Assembly (NCBI GenBank): GCA_038215095.1
Contig: JBBQRG010000034.1
Coordinates: forward strand, 1-31,896
Source: DATACN01 sp038215095
GTDB taxonomy: Bacteria > Actinomycetota > Thermoleophilia > Solirubrobacterales > Thermoleophilaceae
Direction: 5' to 3'
Length of the DNA stretch: 31,896 nucleotides
Made by a program: the position numbers and the translations under genes. Below, piece by piece: positions 6,400 to 15,600 of the stretch; position 1 is the first letter of the stretch, and each line of letters starts with the position of its first letter. The notes beneath the pieces were generated by a model. That model made no database searches. It saw only the letters and a list, made by a program, of their open reading frames with translations, and had not been told where the DNA came from.

Positions 6400-9300
6400 C
6401 TAAGCGGCTTCGGTAGCCGCGTCGGCCGGCCGGCCCGCCAGCTTGCGCGAGATCACGCGCGACACGCCGTCGCCGCCCATGCTGACGCCGTAGAGCGTGT
6501 CCGCGGCGTCCATCGTGCGCTTCTGGTGGGTGACCACGATGAACTGGGCGCGGTCGGAGTAGCGGCGCACCAGCTGCAGGAAGCGGTCGATGTTCACGTC
6601 GTCGAGGGCGGCCTCGACCTCGTCGAGGATGTAAAAGGGGCACGGCCGGGCGAGGAAGACCGCGAACATGAAGGCCAGCGCGACCAGCGACTTCTCGCCG
6701 CCCGACAGCAGCGACAGCCGCTTGGTGGCCTTGCCGGCGGGCGTGACCTCCACCTCGACGCCCTCCTCGCTGACCTCGTCCACGTGCTCGTCCTGATCGC
6801 CGCCGGCGGCCTCCTCGTCCTGGGGCGGCGCCTCCCCGCCCACCACGGGGCGCGGGCCCTGGTCGGCGCGCACCAGGCGCAGCCGGCCGCGGCCGCCCGG
6901 GAACAGGTGCGCGACCACGTCCTCGAAGTTGCGGGCGGCGGCCTCGAAGGTCTCCTCGAAGGCCTCGCGGATGCGGCGGTCGGTGTCCTTGATCAGGCCC
7001 TCGAGCTCGGCCAGCGCGTCCTCGAGGTCGCCGCGCTGGCCCTCCAGCTCCTCGACGTGGGCGACGGCCTCCTCGTACTCGCTGGCGGCAAGCGGGTTCA
7101 CCGGCCCCAGCTGCTCGCGGCGGCGGGCCAGGCGCTCCACCCTGGCGGCCAGCGCCTCGCGCTCCTCGACGGGCAGCGGCTCGTTGCGGGCCTGGGGCTC
7201 GAGGCCCAGCTTCGCGGCCACCTCCCCCAGCTCGCGCTCGCGCTCGGCCGAGGCGTCGCGCACCTGCTGGGCGGTCACCTCGGCGAGCGTCACGGCCTCC
7301 CCGGCCCGCTTCAGGCGCTCGCGCAGCTCCGCCTCATCGTGGGCGCACTCGCGCAGCTCGGCGGCGGTCTGGTCGCCGGCGGCGGCGCCGGCCTCGTGCT
7401 CGGCCGCCAGCGCGTCGCGGCGCTCCGACACGGCCACGCGGGCGGCCTCGAGGGCCAGAGAGGCGCGCTCGGCCTTTTCGGCCAGCGCGAGGTCGTGCTC
7501 GATGCCGCTGCGCAGGCCGGCGATCGCGTTGAGCCGCTCGGCCCGCTCGCGCTCCATTCGCTCGGCGAGGCGACGCTCGGCGCCCAGCTCGGCGGCCAGC
7601 TCCGCGCGGCGCATGGCCTCCGGGCCCTGGTCGGGTGCCTCGCGACGTCTCTCGATGGTCCACTCGCGGCGCGACACGCCCTCCTCGGCGTCCTGTGCCT
7701 CGCGCAGCGCACGCCGCAGCGCGGTGTCCGCCTCCTCGCGGGCCGTATCGGAGGCGGCAACCTGCTCGGCGGCCTGCACGAGCGCGCGGCGCGCGCCTGC
7801 CTCTTCGTTCATGGAGCGCTCGGAGGCGGTCACCAGCTCGCCGCGCCGGTTCAGCTCCTCGAGCAGCCGATCGGCGCCGCCCGCCGCGGCCTGCGCCAGC
7901 TCGCCGCTGCCGGCGTCGAGCAGCCGGCCGGCGCGCGTGACCGCCACGCCGCGGAAATCCTCCGGCAGCCCCTCGAGCGAGTCCACCACCCAGGCGTCGC
8001 CCAGCAGGCGCGCGGCCAGCGCGGACAGGCCCGGCTCGGGGTTCACGCGGTCGAGCAGCCGCTCGGCGCCGCCACCGGGACCAGCGGAGGCGGGCGCGTC
8101 GGAGCCCTGGGCGGCGCCGGCCACCAGGGCGCTGCCGCCGCGCTCGCCGGCCGCGTCCAACAGCTTCTGGCCGCTTCGAAGGTCGTCCACCACGCCGGCG
8201 GTCAGGCGCGGGCCCAGCACGGCGGCGAGCGCCAGCTCGTAGCCGCGCTCGGCGCCCAGGCCCTCGGCCAGGGGCCGCGCGCCCTCGGGCGCCGCTCCGG
8301 CGGCGCGCACGAACTGGTTCGCGGCGGCCAGCTCGGCGCCGGCGGATGCCGCCGCCGCGCGGGCCGCCTCGGCGGCGCGCTCGGCCTGCACGCGGGCGGC
8401 GCGTGCCTGGTCGGCGTCCTGCTCGGCCCCTTCCAGCGCCTCGCGGCGCCCGGCCGCCACCCGCTGAAGCTCCTCGTGGCGCTCGCGCGCCTTAGCCAGC
8501 TCGCCCTCGAGCCCGGCCAGCTCGCCCACCAGCCGCTGCTCGCGGCCCTCGTCGAGCAACGCCAGCTCGCGCTCCAGCGCGGCCAGCCGGCCGCCCTCCT
8601 CGGGCGCCGGGGCGGCGGCCTCGGCCTCGAACAGCTCGAGCTGGCGCCTGCGACGCTCGGCCCGCTCTGCGGCCGCCACGCCCGCGTCGCGCGTGCGCTC
8701 CAGGCGCATGCCGATTCGCTCGGCGGCCGAGCGCGCGGCGTAGAGCCGCGCCTGCAGGCGCTCGCGGCCCTTGGTGTGCGCGGCGAAGGACTCTTCGGCC
8801 GCCTCGCGACGCCGCGCTACGGCCGCCAGCAGCTGCTCGGCCCCGTCGCTATCGGCCCTGGCCGCGGTGGCGCGGGACTCGGCCTCGCCCAGCTCCAGCC
8901 GGATTGCCCGCGCGCCCTCGGCGGCCAGCTCCATCCGGGCCTCGAGCGACTGGCGCTCGAGCCGCTCGTGCAGCTCGGCCGCCTCGGCCTGGCGCTTCAG
9001 CGGCTTCAGGCGCGAGCGCGCCTCGCGCTCCACGTCGAGCGCGCGCGACAGGTTCTCGCCCGTGCGCTCGAGCTTCAGCTGAGCACGACGGCGGCGCTTG
9101 CGGTGCTTGCCGAGCCCGGCCGCCTCCTCGATCAGCAGGCGGCGCTCCTTGGGCCTCGACATCACGATCTGCTCGACCTTGCCCTGCGACACGACCGAGT
9201 GCATCTCCTTGCCGAGCCCGGAGTCCGACAGCACCTCGAGCACGTCCACGAGGCGGCAGCGCGCCCCGTTCAGGCGGTACTCGCCCTCGCCGTCGCGGCC

Positions 9301-9612
9301 CAGCTTGCGGACGATCGAGATCTCCGAGAAGTCGGTCTCGAGACCGCCCTCGCCGTTGTCGATCACCACCTCCACCTCGGCCGAGCTCGAGCCCTTGATG
9401 CCGTGGCCGCCGGCGAAGATCACGTCCTTCATCGTCTGGCCGCGCACCGCGAGCGGGCTCTGCTCGCCGAGCGCCCAGAGCACCGCGTCGGTGATGTTCG
9501 ACTTGCCCGAGCCGTTGGGCCCCACGACCACCGCGACGCCGGGCGCGAACTCCAACCTGGTGCGCTGGGGGAAGGACTTGAAGCCCTTGATGGTGAGCGA
9601 CCGCAGGTGCAT
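6400..9612 (-). CDS. smc: Chromosome segregation protein SMC
   Basis: The 1070-residue protein has the full SMC layout. The N-terminal head has Walker A G-P-N-G-S-G-K-S (31-38). A first coiled-coil arm covers about 165-435 and a hinge about 440-580. A second arm runs to about 850. The C-terminal head has the signature L-S-G-G-E at 969-973 and Walker B Y-I-L-D-E at 994-998. Just before the signature lies an acidic Asp/Glu-rich insert. The total is shorter than usual (typical bacterial SMC is about 1150-1200), and the shortfall falls in the arms. SMC loads with ScpA/B (not in this window) and extrudes DNA loops. Its ATG overlaps the rnc stop as TGATG. Confidence 0.96.
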   Translation of the reverse strand: MHLRSLTIKGFKSFPQRTRLEFAPGVAVVVGPNGSGKSNITDAVLWALGEQSPLAVRGQTMKDVIFAGGHGIKGSSSAEVEVVIDNGEGGLETDFSEISIVRKLGRDGEGEYRLNGARCRLVDVLEVLSDSGLGKEMHSVVSQGKVEQIVMSRPKERRLLIEEAAGLGKHRKRRRRAQLKLERTGENLSRALDVEREARSRLKPLKRQAEAAELHERLERQSLEARMELAAEGARAIRLELGEAESRATAARADSDGAEQLLAAVARRREAAEESFAAHTKGRERLQARLYAARSAAERIGMRLERTRDAGVAAAERAERRRRQLELFEAEAAAPAPEEGGRLAALERELALLDEGREQRLVGELAGLEGELAKARERHEELQRVAAGRREALEGAEQDADQARAARVQAERAAEAARAAAASAGAELAAANQFVRAAGAAPEGARPLAEGLGAERGYELALAAVLGPRLTAGVVDDLRSGQKLLDAAGERGGSALVAGAAQGSDAPASAGPGGGAERLLDRVNPEPGLSALAARLLGDAWVVDSLEGLPEDFRGVAVTRAGRLLDAGSGELAQAAAGGADRLLEELNRRGELVTASERSMNEEAGARRALVQAAEQVAASDTAREEADTALRRALREAQDAEEGVSRREWTIERRREAPDQGPEAMRRAELAAELGAERRLAERMERERAERLNAIAGLRSGIEHDLALAEKAERASLALEAARVAVSERRDALAAEHEAGAAAGDQTAAELRECAHDEAELRERLKRAGEAVTLAEVTAQQVRDASAERERELGEVAAKLGLEPQARNEPLPVEEREALAARVERLARRREQLGPVNPLAASEYEEAVAHVEELEGQRGDLEDALAELEGLIKDTDRRIREAFEETFEAAARNFEDVVAHLFPGGRGRLRLVRADQGPRPVVGGEAPPQDEEAAGGDQDEHVDEVSEEGVEVEVTPAGKATKRLSLLSGGEKSLVALAFMFAVFLARPCPFYILDEVEAALDDVNIDRFLQLVRRYSDRAQFIVVTHQKRTMDAADTLYGVSMGGDGVSRVISRKLAGRPADAATEAA

Positions 9613-10307
9613 CAGCCGTCTCCGAGCTTGTCGAGTGCCTGCAGGGCGGCTTCCTGCTCGGCGCCCTTCTTGGTCTTTCCCTCGCCGCGGCCGAGCTCCT
9701 GCCCGGCCACCTCGGCCACCGCCACGAAACTGCGGTCGTGCGCGGGGCCGTCCTCGGAGTCGATCCGGTAGATGACGACCTCGGCCTGGCGGGCCAGGCG
9801 CTCCTGGAGCACCGACTTGTAGTCGACGGGGTGCTCGAGGGCCTCCTCCACCTCGCCCTCGAACGAGCGGACCACGGCGGCGGCGGTGCGCTCGAAGCCG
9901 AAGGCCAGGTAGGCGGCGCCGATGATCGCCTCGCAGATCGACGCGAGCACGCGCTCGGAGGCGAGCAGCATCTCGGCGCTTCGGCCCTCGCCCTCAGGCG
10001 CCGCCTCGCGTAAGAGCTCCGGCACGCCGATTCCCACGGCCACACGCGCGCACGAGGCGCCGCTGACGGCCTGTGCGCGCACCTTGGTCAGGCGCCCCGC
10101 CCCGTAGCTCTCGAAGCGCGGGAACAGGTCGGTGGATACGGCCAGGCTCAGCACGACGTCACCGAGGAAGGCGAGCCGCTCGTATGACTCGGCTCGGTGC
10201 TCGACCCACGAGGCGTGCGTGAACGCCTGCGTGTGGAGCTCCTCGGGCAGCTGGTCGAGGAGCTCGCCGAGTGACTCCTCCCCTTCAGGCCTCGATCTCC
10301 GCTGCAT
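9612..10307 (-). CDS. rnc: Ribonuclease III with altered active-site residues
   Basis: The product is 231 residues: an RNase III domain (about 15-150) and a normal dsRNA-binding domain (about 160-228, with D-Y-K-S-V-L-Q-E and the G-x-G-K-T-K-K-G-A-E motif). The signature reads Y-E-R-L-A-F-L-G-D instead of the usual N-E-R-L-E-F-L-G-D. The second motif reads L-A-S-I-C-E-A-I-I-G instead of L-A-D-x-x-E-A-x-I-G. Aligned to the E. coli enzyme, the positions of E41 and D114 are Ala and Ser, while D45 and E117 are kept. Activity may therefore be weakened or metal dependence changed. The ATG start lies 23 bp inside acpP; the stop overlaps smc. Family role: rRNA processing and dsRNA cleavage. Confidence 0.9.
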   Translation of the reverse strand: MQRRSRPEGEESLGELLDQLPEELHTQAFTHASWVEHRAESYERLAFLGDVVLSLAVSTDLFPRFESYGAGRLTKVRAQAVSGASCARVAVGIGVPELLREAAPEGEGRSAEMLLASERVLASICEAIIGAAYLAFGFERTAAAVVRSFEGEVEEALEHPVDYKSVLQERLARQAEVVIYRIDSEDGPAHDRSFVAVAEVAGQELGRGEGKTKKGAEQEAALQALDKLGDG

Positions 10308-10539
10308 GGGCAGCCACGAAGTCCGCGGCCTGCCCGACCGTGACGATCTTCGCCGCCTCCTCGTCGGGGATGCGGATTCCGTAGGTGTCCTCGAGCTCCA
10401 CCACGAGCTCGACGAGATCGAGCGAGTCTGCCTCCAGGTCCTCCTTGAAGCGCGTGCCGTCCTCGATCCGCGCGGGATCGATCTCCAGCTCCGTGGCGAG
10501 GTGCTCGCGGATGCGTCCGAGGACCGCTTCGCGGTTCAT
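10285..10539 (-). CDS. acpP: Acyl carrier protein
   Basis: The 84-residue acidic protein has the D-S-L motif at 38-40; Ser39 is the site for the 4'-phosphopantetheine arm that carries growing acyl chains in fatty acid synthesis. Helix II (D-L-V-E-L-V-V-E-L-E-D) and the G-I-R-I-P-D-E-E loop are typical. The ATG overlaps the plsX stop (ATGA, 10536-10539), and the coding region runs 23 bp into rnc. The plsX-acpP-rnc order matches the lipid synthesis to RNase III arrangement seen in many bacteria. No fabD, fabF, fabG or fabH gene is in the window. Confidence 0.95.
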   Translation of the reverse strand: MNREAVLGRIREHLATELEIDPARIEDGTRFKEDLEADSLDLVELVVELEDTYGIRIPDEEAAKIVTVGQAADFVAAHAAEIEA

Positions 10540-11534
10540 TCGGGGGCGAAGCTAGCAGCGGGCGCGGACCTCAAGGCCCCGGCTGTTTCGAGGGCCTCGG
10601 CCGTGCGCTCGACCATCCGCTCGTCGACCGCCCGGCGCGCCAGCCGCACCGCCCCGGCGATGCCGTCCGGGCCGAAGCTGCCGTGCGCCACCACCACGGG
10701 CTTTCGCAGCCCAAGCAGGATCGCGCCACCCACGCGCTCGGGGTCGAGCTCCTCGCGCAGCCTGCCGACCTTGCGCCTGATCAGCAGGCCGCCCAGGCTC
10801 GACACCGGCCCGGACCTCACGGCGTCGCGGATCGCGCCCGTCACGGTCTTGGCCGTGGCCTCCATCGCCTTCAGCGCGATGTTGCCGGTGAAGCCGTCGG
10901 TGACCACCACGTCCACGGCGCCGCCGGTCAGGTCGAAGCCCTCCACGTTCCCGGCGTAGTTCAGCGCCTGCGAGCCGGCCAGCCGCTCGCCCGCTTCGAG
11001 CACGTCGGGCGTGCCCTTGCCGGACTCCTCGCCCACCGACAGCAGGCCGACTCTCGGCCGCGCCGCCCCCAGCACGACCTCCATGAAGCACGCGCCCATG
11101 TGGGCGAACTGCACGAGGTGCTCGGGGCGCACCTCCACATTCGCGCCGCAGTCGAGCAGCAACAGGGCCCGCCCGGGCACCGGCACCAGCACCGCCAGCG
11201 CCGGGCGGTGCACCCCGCGCAGGCGCTTGATTTGGAGCGTGGCCGCGGCCAGCGTCGGGCCCGTCGAGCCCGCCGACACGAGCGCGTCGGTGCGGCCGTC
11301 GGCCACGGCCGCCGCCGCCTGCACGATCGAGGCCTGCGGCGTGGAGCGCACGGCGCGGACCGGCTCCTGTCCCGGCGCGATCCCCTCCGGGGCATCGACC
11401 ACCTCGACCTGGTCGCCGGCCGGGCCGATCTGGGCGGCGGGCCCGAACAGCATCACCGGCAGGCCGGAGCGGCGGGCACCCTCGGCGACAGCGGCCTGCC
11501 CCCGGTCCGCGCCGTTCGCGTCGAGCGCGATCAC
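10536..11534 (-). CDS. plsX: Phosphate acyltransferase PlsX
   Basis: The product is 332 residues. It converts acyl-ACP and phosphate to acyl-phosphate for phospholipid synthesis. The N-terminus reads M-I-A-L-D-A-N-G-A-D, a variant of the family's D-A-M-G-G-D. Further on are A-L-V-S-A-G-S-T-G (the S-A-G-N-T-G-A motif region), L-L-L-D-C-G-A-N-V-E, and V-V-T-D-G-F-T-G-N-I-A-L-K, which is a PlsX hallmark. The start is GTG at 11532-11534, 12 bp after rpmF. The rpmF-plsX pairing is one of the most conserved gene orders in bacteria, which supports both calls. Confidence 0.95.
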   Translation of the reverse strand: MIALDANGADRGQAAVAEGARRSGLPVMLFGPAAQIGPAGDQVEVVDAPEGIAPGQEPVRAVRSTPQASIVQAAAAVADGRTDALVSAGSTGPTLAAATLQIKRLRGVHRPALAVLVPVPGRALLLLDCGANVEVRPEHLVQFAHMGACFMEVVLGAARPRVGLLSVGEESGKGTPDVLEAGERLAGSQALNYAGNVEGFDLTGGAVDVVVTDGFTGNIALKAMEATAKTVTGAIRDAVRSGPVSSLGGLLIRRKVGRLREELDPERVGGAILLGLRKPVVVAHGSFGPDGIAGAVRLARRAVDERMVERTAEALETAGALRSAPAASFAPE

Positions 11535-11546
11535 GGCCGGAAGGAG

Positions 11547-11744
11547 TTAGGAGTCGTCGTCGGCCGTCGCGTCCTGCACGACGACCTCGCGGCCCGCGTA
11601 GGTTCCGCAGACCGAGCAGACCCGGTGCGGTAGGCGCGGCGAGTGGCAGCGCGGGCACGTGACCAGCCCAGTCAGGGTGATCTTGTGCTGCGAACGCCGC
11701 TTGTTCGTGCGCGAGTGCGACTGTCTCTGCTTGGGGACTGCCAT
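11547..11744 (-). CDS. rpmF: 50S ribosomal protein L32, zinc-binding form
   Basis: The 65-residue product begins M-A-V-P-K-Q-R-Q-S-H-S-R-T-N-K-R-R, the standard L32 start. It has two Cys pairs, C-P-R-C (30-33) and C-S-V-C (43-46), which form the zinc ribbon, so this is the zinc-containing version. The C-terminal tail is acidic. The ATG at 11742-11744 is preferred even though the frame stays open upstream, because L32 homology starts exactly here. Confidence 0.96.
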   Translation of the reverse strand: MAVPKQRQSHSRTNKRRSQHKITLTGLVTCPRCHSPRLPHRVCSVCGTYAGREVVVQDATADDDS

Positions 11745-11764
11745 CGGCGGGAAGTGTAGAGCGC

Positions 11765-12055
11765 CTAGCGCCGCAGACGTCGGCGGCGGGCCGCGCGCCG
11801 GTCCCACGCACCGTTCGTGATGGCTGCCCCGATCACGGTCAGCGCCAGCAGCAGGCAGCGCTCTCGCCACAGCTTCGCGGCGCTCGGGTCACCGAAGCGG
11901 CGCCAAGCGGCTTCAATGGCAGCGACGAGACCGCCCAGCTGAAGCAGATAGGCGGCGTGCACGTCGAGTCCCACCGGGCGACGTGGGTGCGGGGGCTTCG
12001 CGGGCCACCACGCCCAAGGAGCGTGTTCAAGCCCCCAGTCCGACGCCGCGTTCAC
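11765..12055 (-). CDS. Small hypothetical protein, possibly membrane-associated
   Basis: I do not recognise this 96-residue ORF. It would start with GTG and is Trp-rich near the N-terminus (W-A-W-W). Two hydrophobic stretches lie at about 35-50 and 67-82, and the tail is very basic (R-R-A-A-R-R-R-R-L-R-R). It lies in the same direction between yceD (61 bp upstream) and rpmF (20 bp downstream), where relatives usually have no gene. I count 20 of 96 codons ending in A or T (third-position GC about 79 percent), lower than the nearly saturated GC of the core genes beside it. It could be a recent or decaying gene, or a chance ORF. Confidence 0.45.
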   Translation of the reverse strand: MNAASDWGLEHAPWAWWPAKPPHPRRPVGLDVHAAYLLQLGGLVAAIEAAWRRFGDPSAAKLWRERCLLLALTVIGAAITNGAWDRRAARRRRLRR

Positions 12056-12116
12056 CCAGTCGTCGGCAAAGGCCAGCGGCTCTGTCGCGCGTGCGGCGTG
12101 GCTGGGCGAGCGGCGG

Positions 12117-12668
12117 CTAATCGAGCTTCAGCTCCCGCAGGGGGCCCCAGCGCGGGTCTGGCTCGGGCTCGTGCTGGTGCTCGGGGCCAGCCTCGTTGAG
12201 ATTCTCGCCGCACACCGCACAGAGCCCCGCGCAGTCCGCACGGCAGACGATCTGGGTGGGCAGCGCCAGCGCCAGCGTGTCCCGCGCCCAGGAGTGCAGG
12301 TCGAGCTCCGACTCGTCCACGTACTCCGAGTTCAGCTCCTCGACGCCGCCGGGCTGGTCGACCTCCCGCGCGTCGATGTCGATCCCGTGACCCGCGGGCT
12401 CCAGGCAGCGCATGCACGGCCCGTCGAGCTCGGTGTCGAAGCGGAGCCGCAGCGCGTAGCCCTTGGTGGTGTGGGCCACGTCGAGCACGGCGTCGACCTC
12501 CCCTCCCGGCACTTCGTAGCGCTGGCCGCCGAAGTCGAACCCGTCGACGCCCACGACCAGCTCGAGCCGCCGTCCCTCGCCCGATGAGAGCGAGAGCGTG
12601 CCGAGGTCGAGCGTGTCCGTGTGAGCCGCCACCACACCGAGATTACCCGGGGCGGGCAGCGACTCCAC
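12117..12668 (-). CDS. yceD: YceD/DUF177 family metal-binding protein (functional copy)
   Basis: The product is 183 residues at most. The DUF177 family is nearly always found before rpmF and is linked to 23S rRNA homeostasis; its molecular function is not well settled. Two Cys clusters are present: C-M-R-C in the middle and C-R-A-D-C-A-G-L-C-A-V-C near the C-terminus, likely metal-binding. Homology suggests the protein may really begin at the GTG codons near 12632-12635 rather than 12668, which lies only 8 bp after the RTX1 stop. A decayed copy of this gene lies at 16219-16640. Confidence 0.88.
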   Translation of the reverse strand: MESLPAPGNLGVVAAHTDTLDLGTLSLSSGEGRRLELVVGVDGFDFGGQRYEVPGGEVDAVLDVAHTTKGYALRLRFDTELDGPCMRCLEPAGHGIDIDAREVDQPGGVEELNSEYVDESELDLHSWARDTLALALPTQIVCRADCAGLCAVCGENLNEAGPEHQHEPEPDPRWGPLRELKLD

Positions 12669-12676
12669 CGCGTCCG

Positions 12677-15600
12677 TCAGCTCTCGCAGCTCGCCTTGGA
12701 ATTGCTCCCGGAGCCGCCCGAGCAGGAGTCCTGTCCGGCGCCGCCGTCGAGGTGGTCGTTGCCGGGACCGCCGAACAGCTTGTCGGGGCCACCGTTACCC
12801 AGCAGCTTGTCGTTGCCGGCCTCGCCCAGGAGCTTGTCGGCGCCGTTTCCGCCGCTGATCTTGTCCTTGCCGGAGCCGCCCGAGAGGCCGTCCTTGCCGC
12901 CGCCGCCGCTCAGGTCGTCGTCGCCCGAGCCGCCGCCGACCTTGTCGTCGCCCGAGCCACCGCTGGCGACGTCGTCTGCAGACCCGCCAGCGACGTGGTC
13001 ATCGCCCGACTCGCCGGCGAGGCCGTCCTTGCCGGCGCCGCCCGACAGCGAGTCGTCGCCCGAGCCGCCATGGATCGTGTCCTTGCCGGCCTGGCCGAAC
13101 AGCTTGTCCTTGCCTGCGCCGCCGGCGATCGAGTCGTTGCCGTTGCCGCCGCAGATCACGTCGTTGCCGCCCTTGCCGTTGATCTTGTCGTTGCCCGCGC
13201 CGGCGACGATCACATCCGCGTGGGAGGTGCCGTTGATCACGTTGGCTCCGGCCGTGCCGACGATGGTCGCCGTCTTCCCGTTGCACTTCACACTCGGCGG
13301 TGGCGGCGGGGGCGGCGGAGGTGGCGGAGGCGGAGGCGGCGCCACCGTGACGGTGAACGTGTGCGCTGCGCTCTGCCCGGTGTTGCTCGCGCTATCCGAC
13401 TGCTCCGCCCGGGCCGTGTAGGTGCCCGCGCCGAGCGCCGGCGAGCCGTCGATGCTCCAGCTCGCGCCGGAGCGTGTGGCGTTGCGGGTCTGCAGCGGGG
13501 CTCCCGTGGCCGTCGAGCCGGCGTAGATCTTCACGGTGACCGTGCTCGAGTCGCCCGGAGCATTGCCGGCGGCGCCGCTGTAGGTGGGGGTCGAGTCGGT
13601 CGTGGAGCCGCCGTTCGCGGGCGAGGTCAGGCTGACCGTCGGCGCGGTCGTGTCCACCCCGAACGTCCTCGCACTGCTCTGGCCGGTATTGGTTGCGTCG
13701 TCGGACTGCTCGGCCTGGGCGGTGTAGGTGCCGTCGGGCAGGCTGGCCGAATCGACGGAGTAAGCACCGCCGCCGCCGCGGTTCGCCGTGAGGGTCTGGA
13801 CCGGCGTGCCGGTGGCGGAGCCGCCGCTGTAGATCTTCACCGTGACCGGGTCCTGGTCCCCCGTCGCCGTGCCGCCCGTGCCGCTGAAGGTCGGCGTCGC
13901 GTCGGCCGTGTCCCCTGCCGGAGGCGTGGTCAGCGTGACGGTCGGGGCCGTGGCGTCCACCCTGAACGTGTGCGCGGCGCTCGTCCCGGTGTTGGGCACG
14001 CTGTCCGACTGCTCGGCCTGCGCCGTGTAGGTGCCGTCCGGCAGGTTGGCCGAATCGACGGAGTAAGCACCGCCGCCGCCGCGGTTCGTCGTTAGCGTCT
14101 GGACGAGGGTGCCGGTGGTGTCGGAGCCGCTGTAGATCTTCACCCTGACCGGGTCCTGGTCACCGGGGGCGGTGCCGCCGGTGCCGCTGAAGGTGGGGGT
14201 GGCGTCCTTGGTCAAGCTCCCGTCGGGCGGGTTCGTGAGGGTGACCGTGGGGGCCGTCGTGTCGGGAGTGCCCGTGACCGTGAACGTGTGGGCGGCGCTG
14301 AGGCCCACGTTGCCGGCCCCGTCGACCTGGGTCGCCTGCGCGGTGTAGGTGCCGGGGGAGAGCTCGGGGGAGCCATCGACGGTGTAGTTGCCGCCGCTTT
14401 GCGTCGCTGGGAGCGTTTGGAACGGCGTGCCGGTCGCGGTCGAGCCGTGGTAGACGTTGACGTTGACCGTGTTCGAATCGCCGGGAGCGGTGCCAGCCGC
14501 ACCGCTGTAGGTGGGGGTCGTGTCGCCGGAGCTGCTGCCGTCAGCGGGCGTCGTCAGCGTCACGGCCGGCGGAGTAAGGTCGTCGGTGGCGCCGGCTGAG
14601 CAGGCGCCAGAGGGGGCGTTCTCCAGCCGCATCGCATCGATGAACGCCGCCGAGTCGAGGGCGGAGTCGCCCTGGTCGAAGACCGACAGGTAGATCGAAT
14701 GGGCGCCGGCGGTGATCGGAGTTGAGGCGCGCAGCTTGGCGGTGGCACCGTCGTAGGTCGTGCCCGCGGCCGCCGCCTCCGAGAAGCCAGCGGTGTTGAT
14801 GCTGATCAGGTTGTGGCTCGAGTCGAACGCGAAGTTGTGGGGCGCGCTCACTGGGTTCGGCACCGACGGGTCGGTGCTGATCGTGAAGTCGGACGTGTCC
14901 AGTTCCGCGACGAAGGCGTCGTTGAACGAGGAGCCCACGTACTCGGGGAACTCGTCGGAGAGGAAGCGGAAGTCGAGGCGGAGGCAGTTCATTCCGATCG
15001 GGACGTTCAGGTTCACCTTCAGGGTCGTGAGGTCGTGAACGCTGGAGCCGTGCGCCGCCGTTCCGGCCCCGTCGCCGTCGCTCTGTCCGGTTGAGCCGCT
15101 GTCGTTGGGATTGTCGGCGAACGTGCTGTTTCCGGAGGTGATGATGGCGAAGGTCGAGCCGCTGGTGGGGAAGCCCGTCAGTAAGGAGTCCGAGGTGGCC
15201 ACGGGATTCGTGTCCTGGTCCGGCGGGACCCCCTCCGAGCCCTCGCTGAGATCGGTTGAGGACGTGCAGCCGGGGTCCCCTACGCCCGGGGTCGCCGAGT
15301 AGTCGATCTTGCCGTCGCCGTCGTCGTCAACCCCGTTGCCGCAGGCGGGAGTCGGGTCCGCCACGCCGTCGGTCTCCTCGTTGTCCTGCGGGCTGCTGCA
15401 GCCGGGGTCGCCGGCTCCCGCGGTCGGCGAGTAGTCCGTGAAGCCGTCGCCGTCATCGTCTTGGCCGTTGGAGCACTGGGGCGCCGGGTCATCCTCCTCG
15501 AGGTTGTCCGTGGCGCTCTGACAGCCGGGGTCGCCGGCGCCCGGGGTCGGCGAGTAGTCGGTGAGCCCGTCTCCGTCGTTGTCCACTCCGTCGTTGCACT

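Noticed and set aside
5122..9771. Plus-strand open frame of about 1549 codons opposite smc and ftsY
   Set aside because: It lies antisense to clear smc, ftsY and PLP enzyme genes and its product is a low-complexity Ala/Leu/Gly/Arg mix. Such frames arise by chance opposite high-GC genes.
10552..11811. Alternative minus-strand frame of 419 codons overlapping plsX and rpmF
   Set aside because: plsX and rpmF are certain in their own frames; this frame is Gly/Arg/Ala-rich and has no motifs.
12584..14095. Plus-strand open frame opposite RTX1
   Set aside because: Its repeats are only the mirror of the RTX and Ig-like coding repeats on the minus strand.
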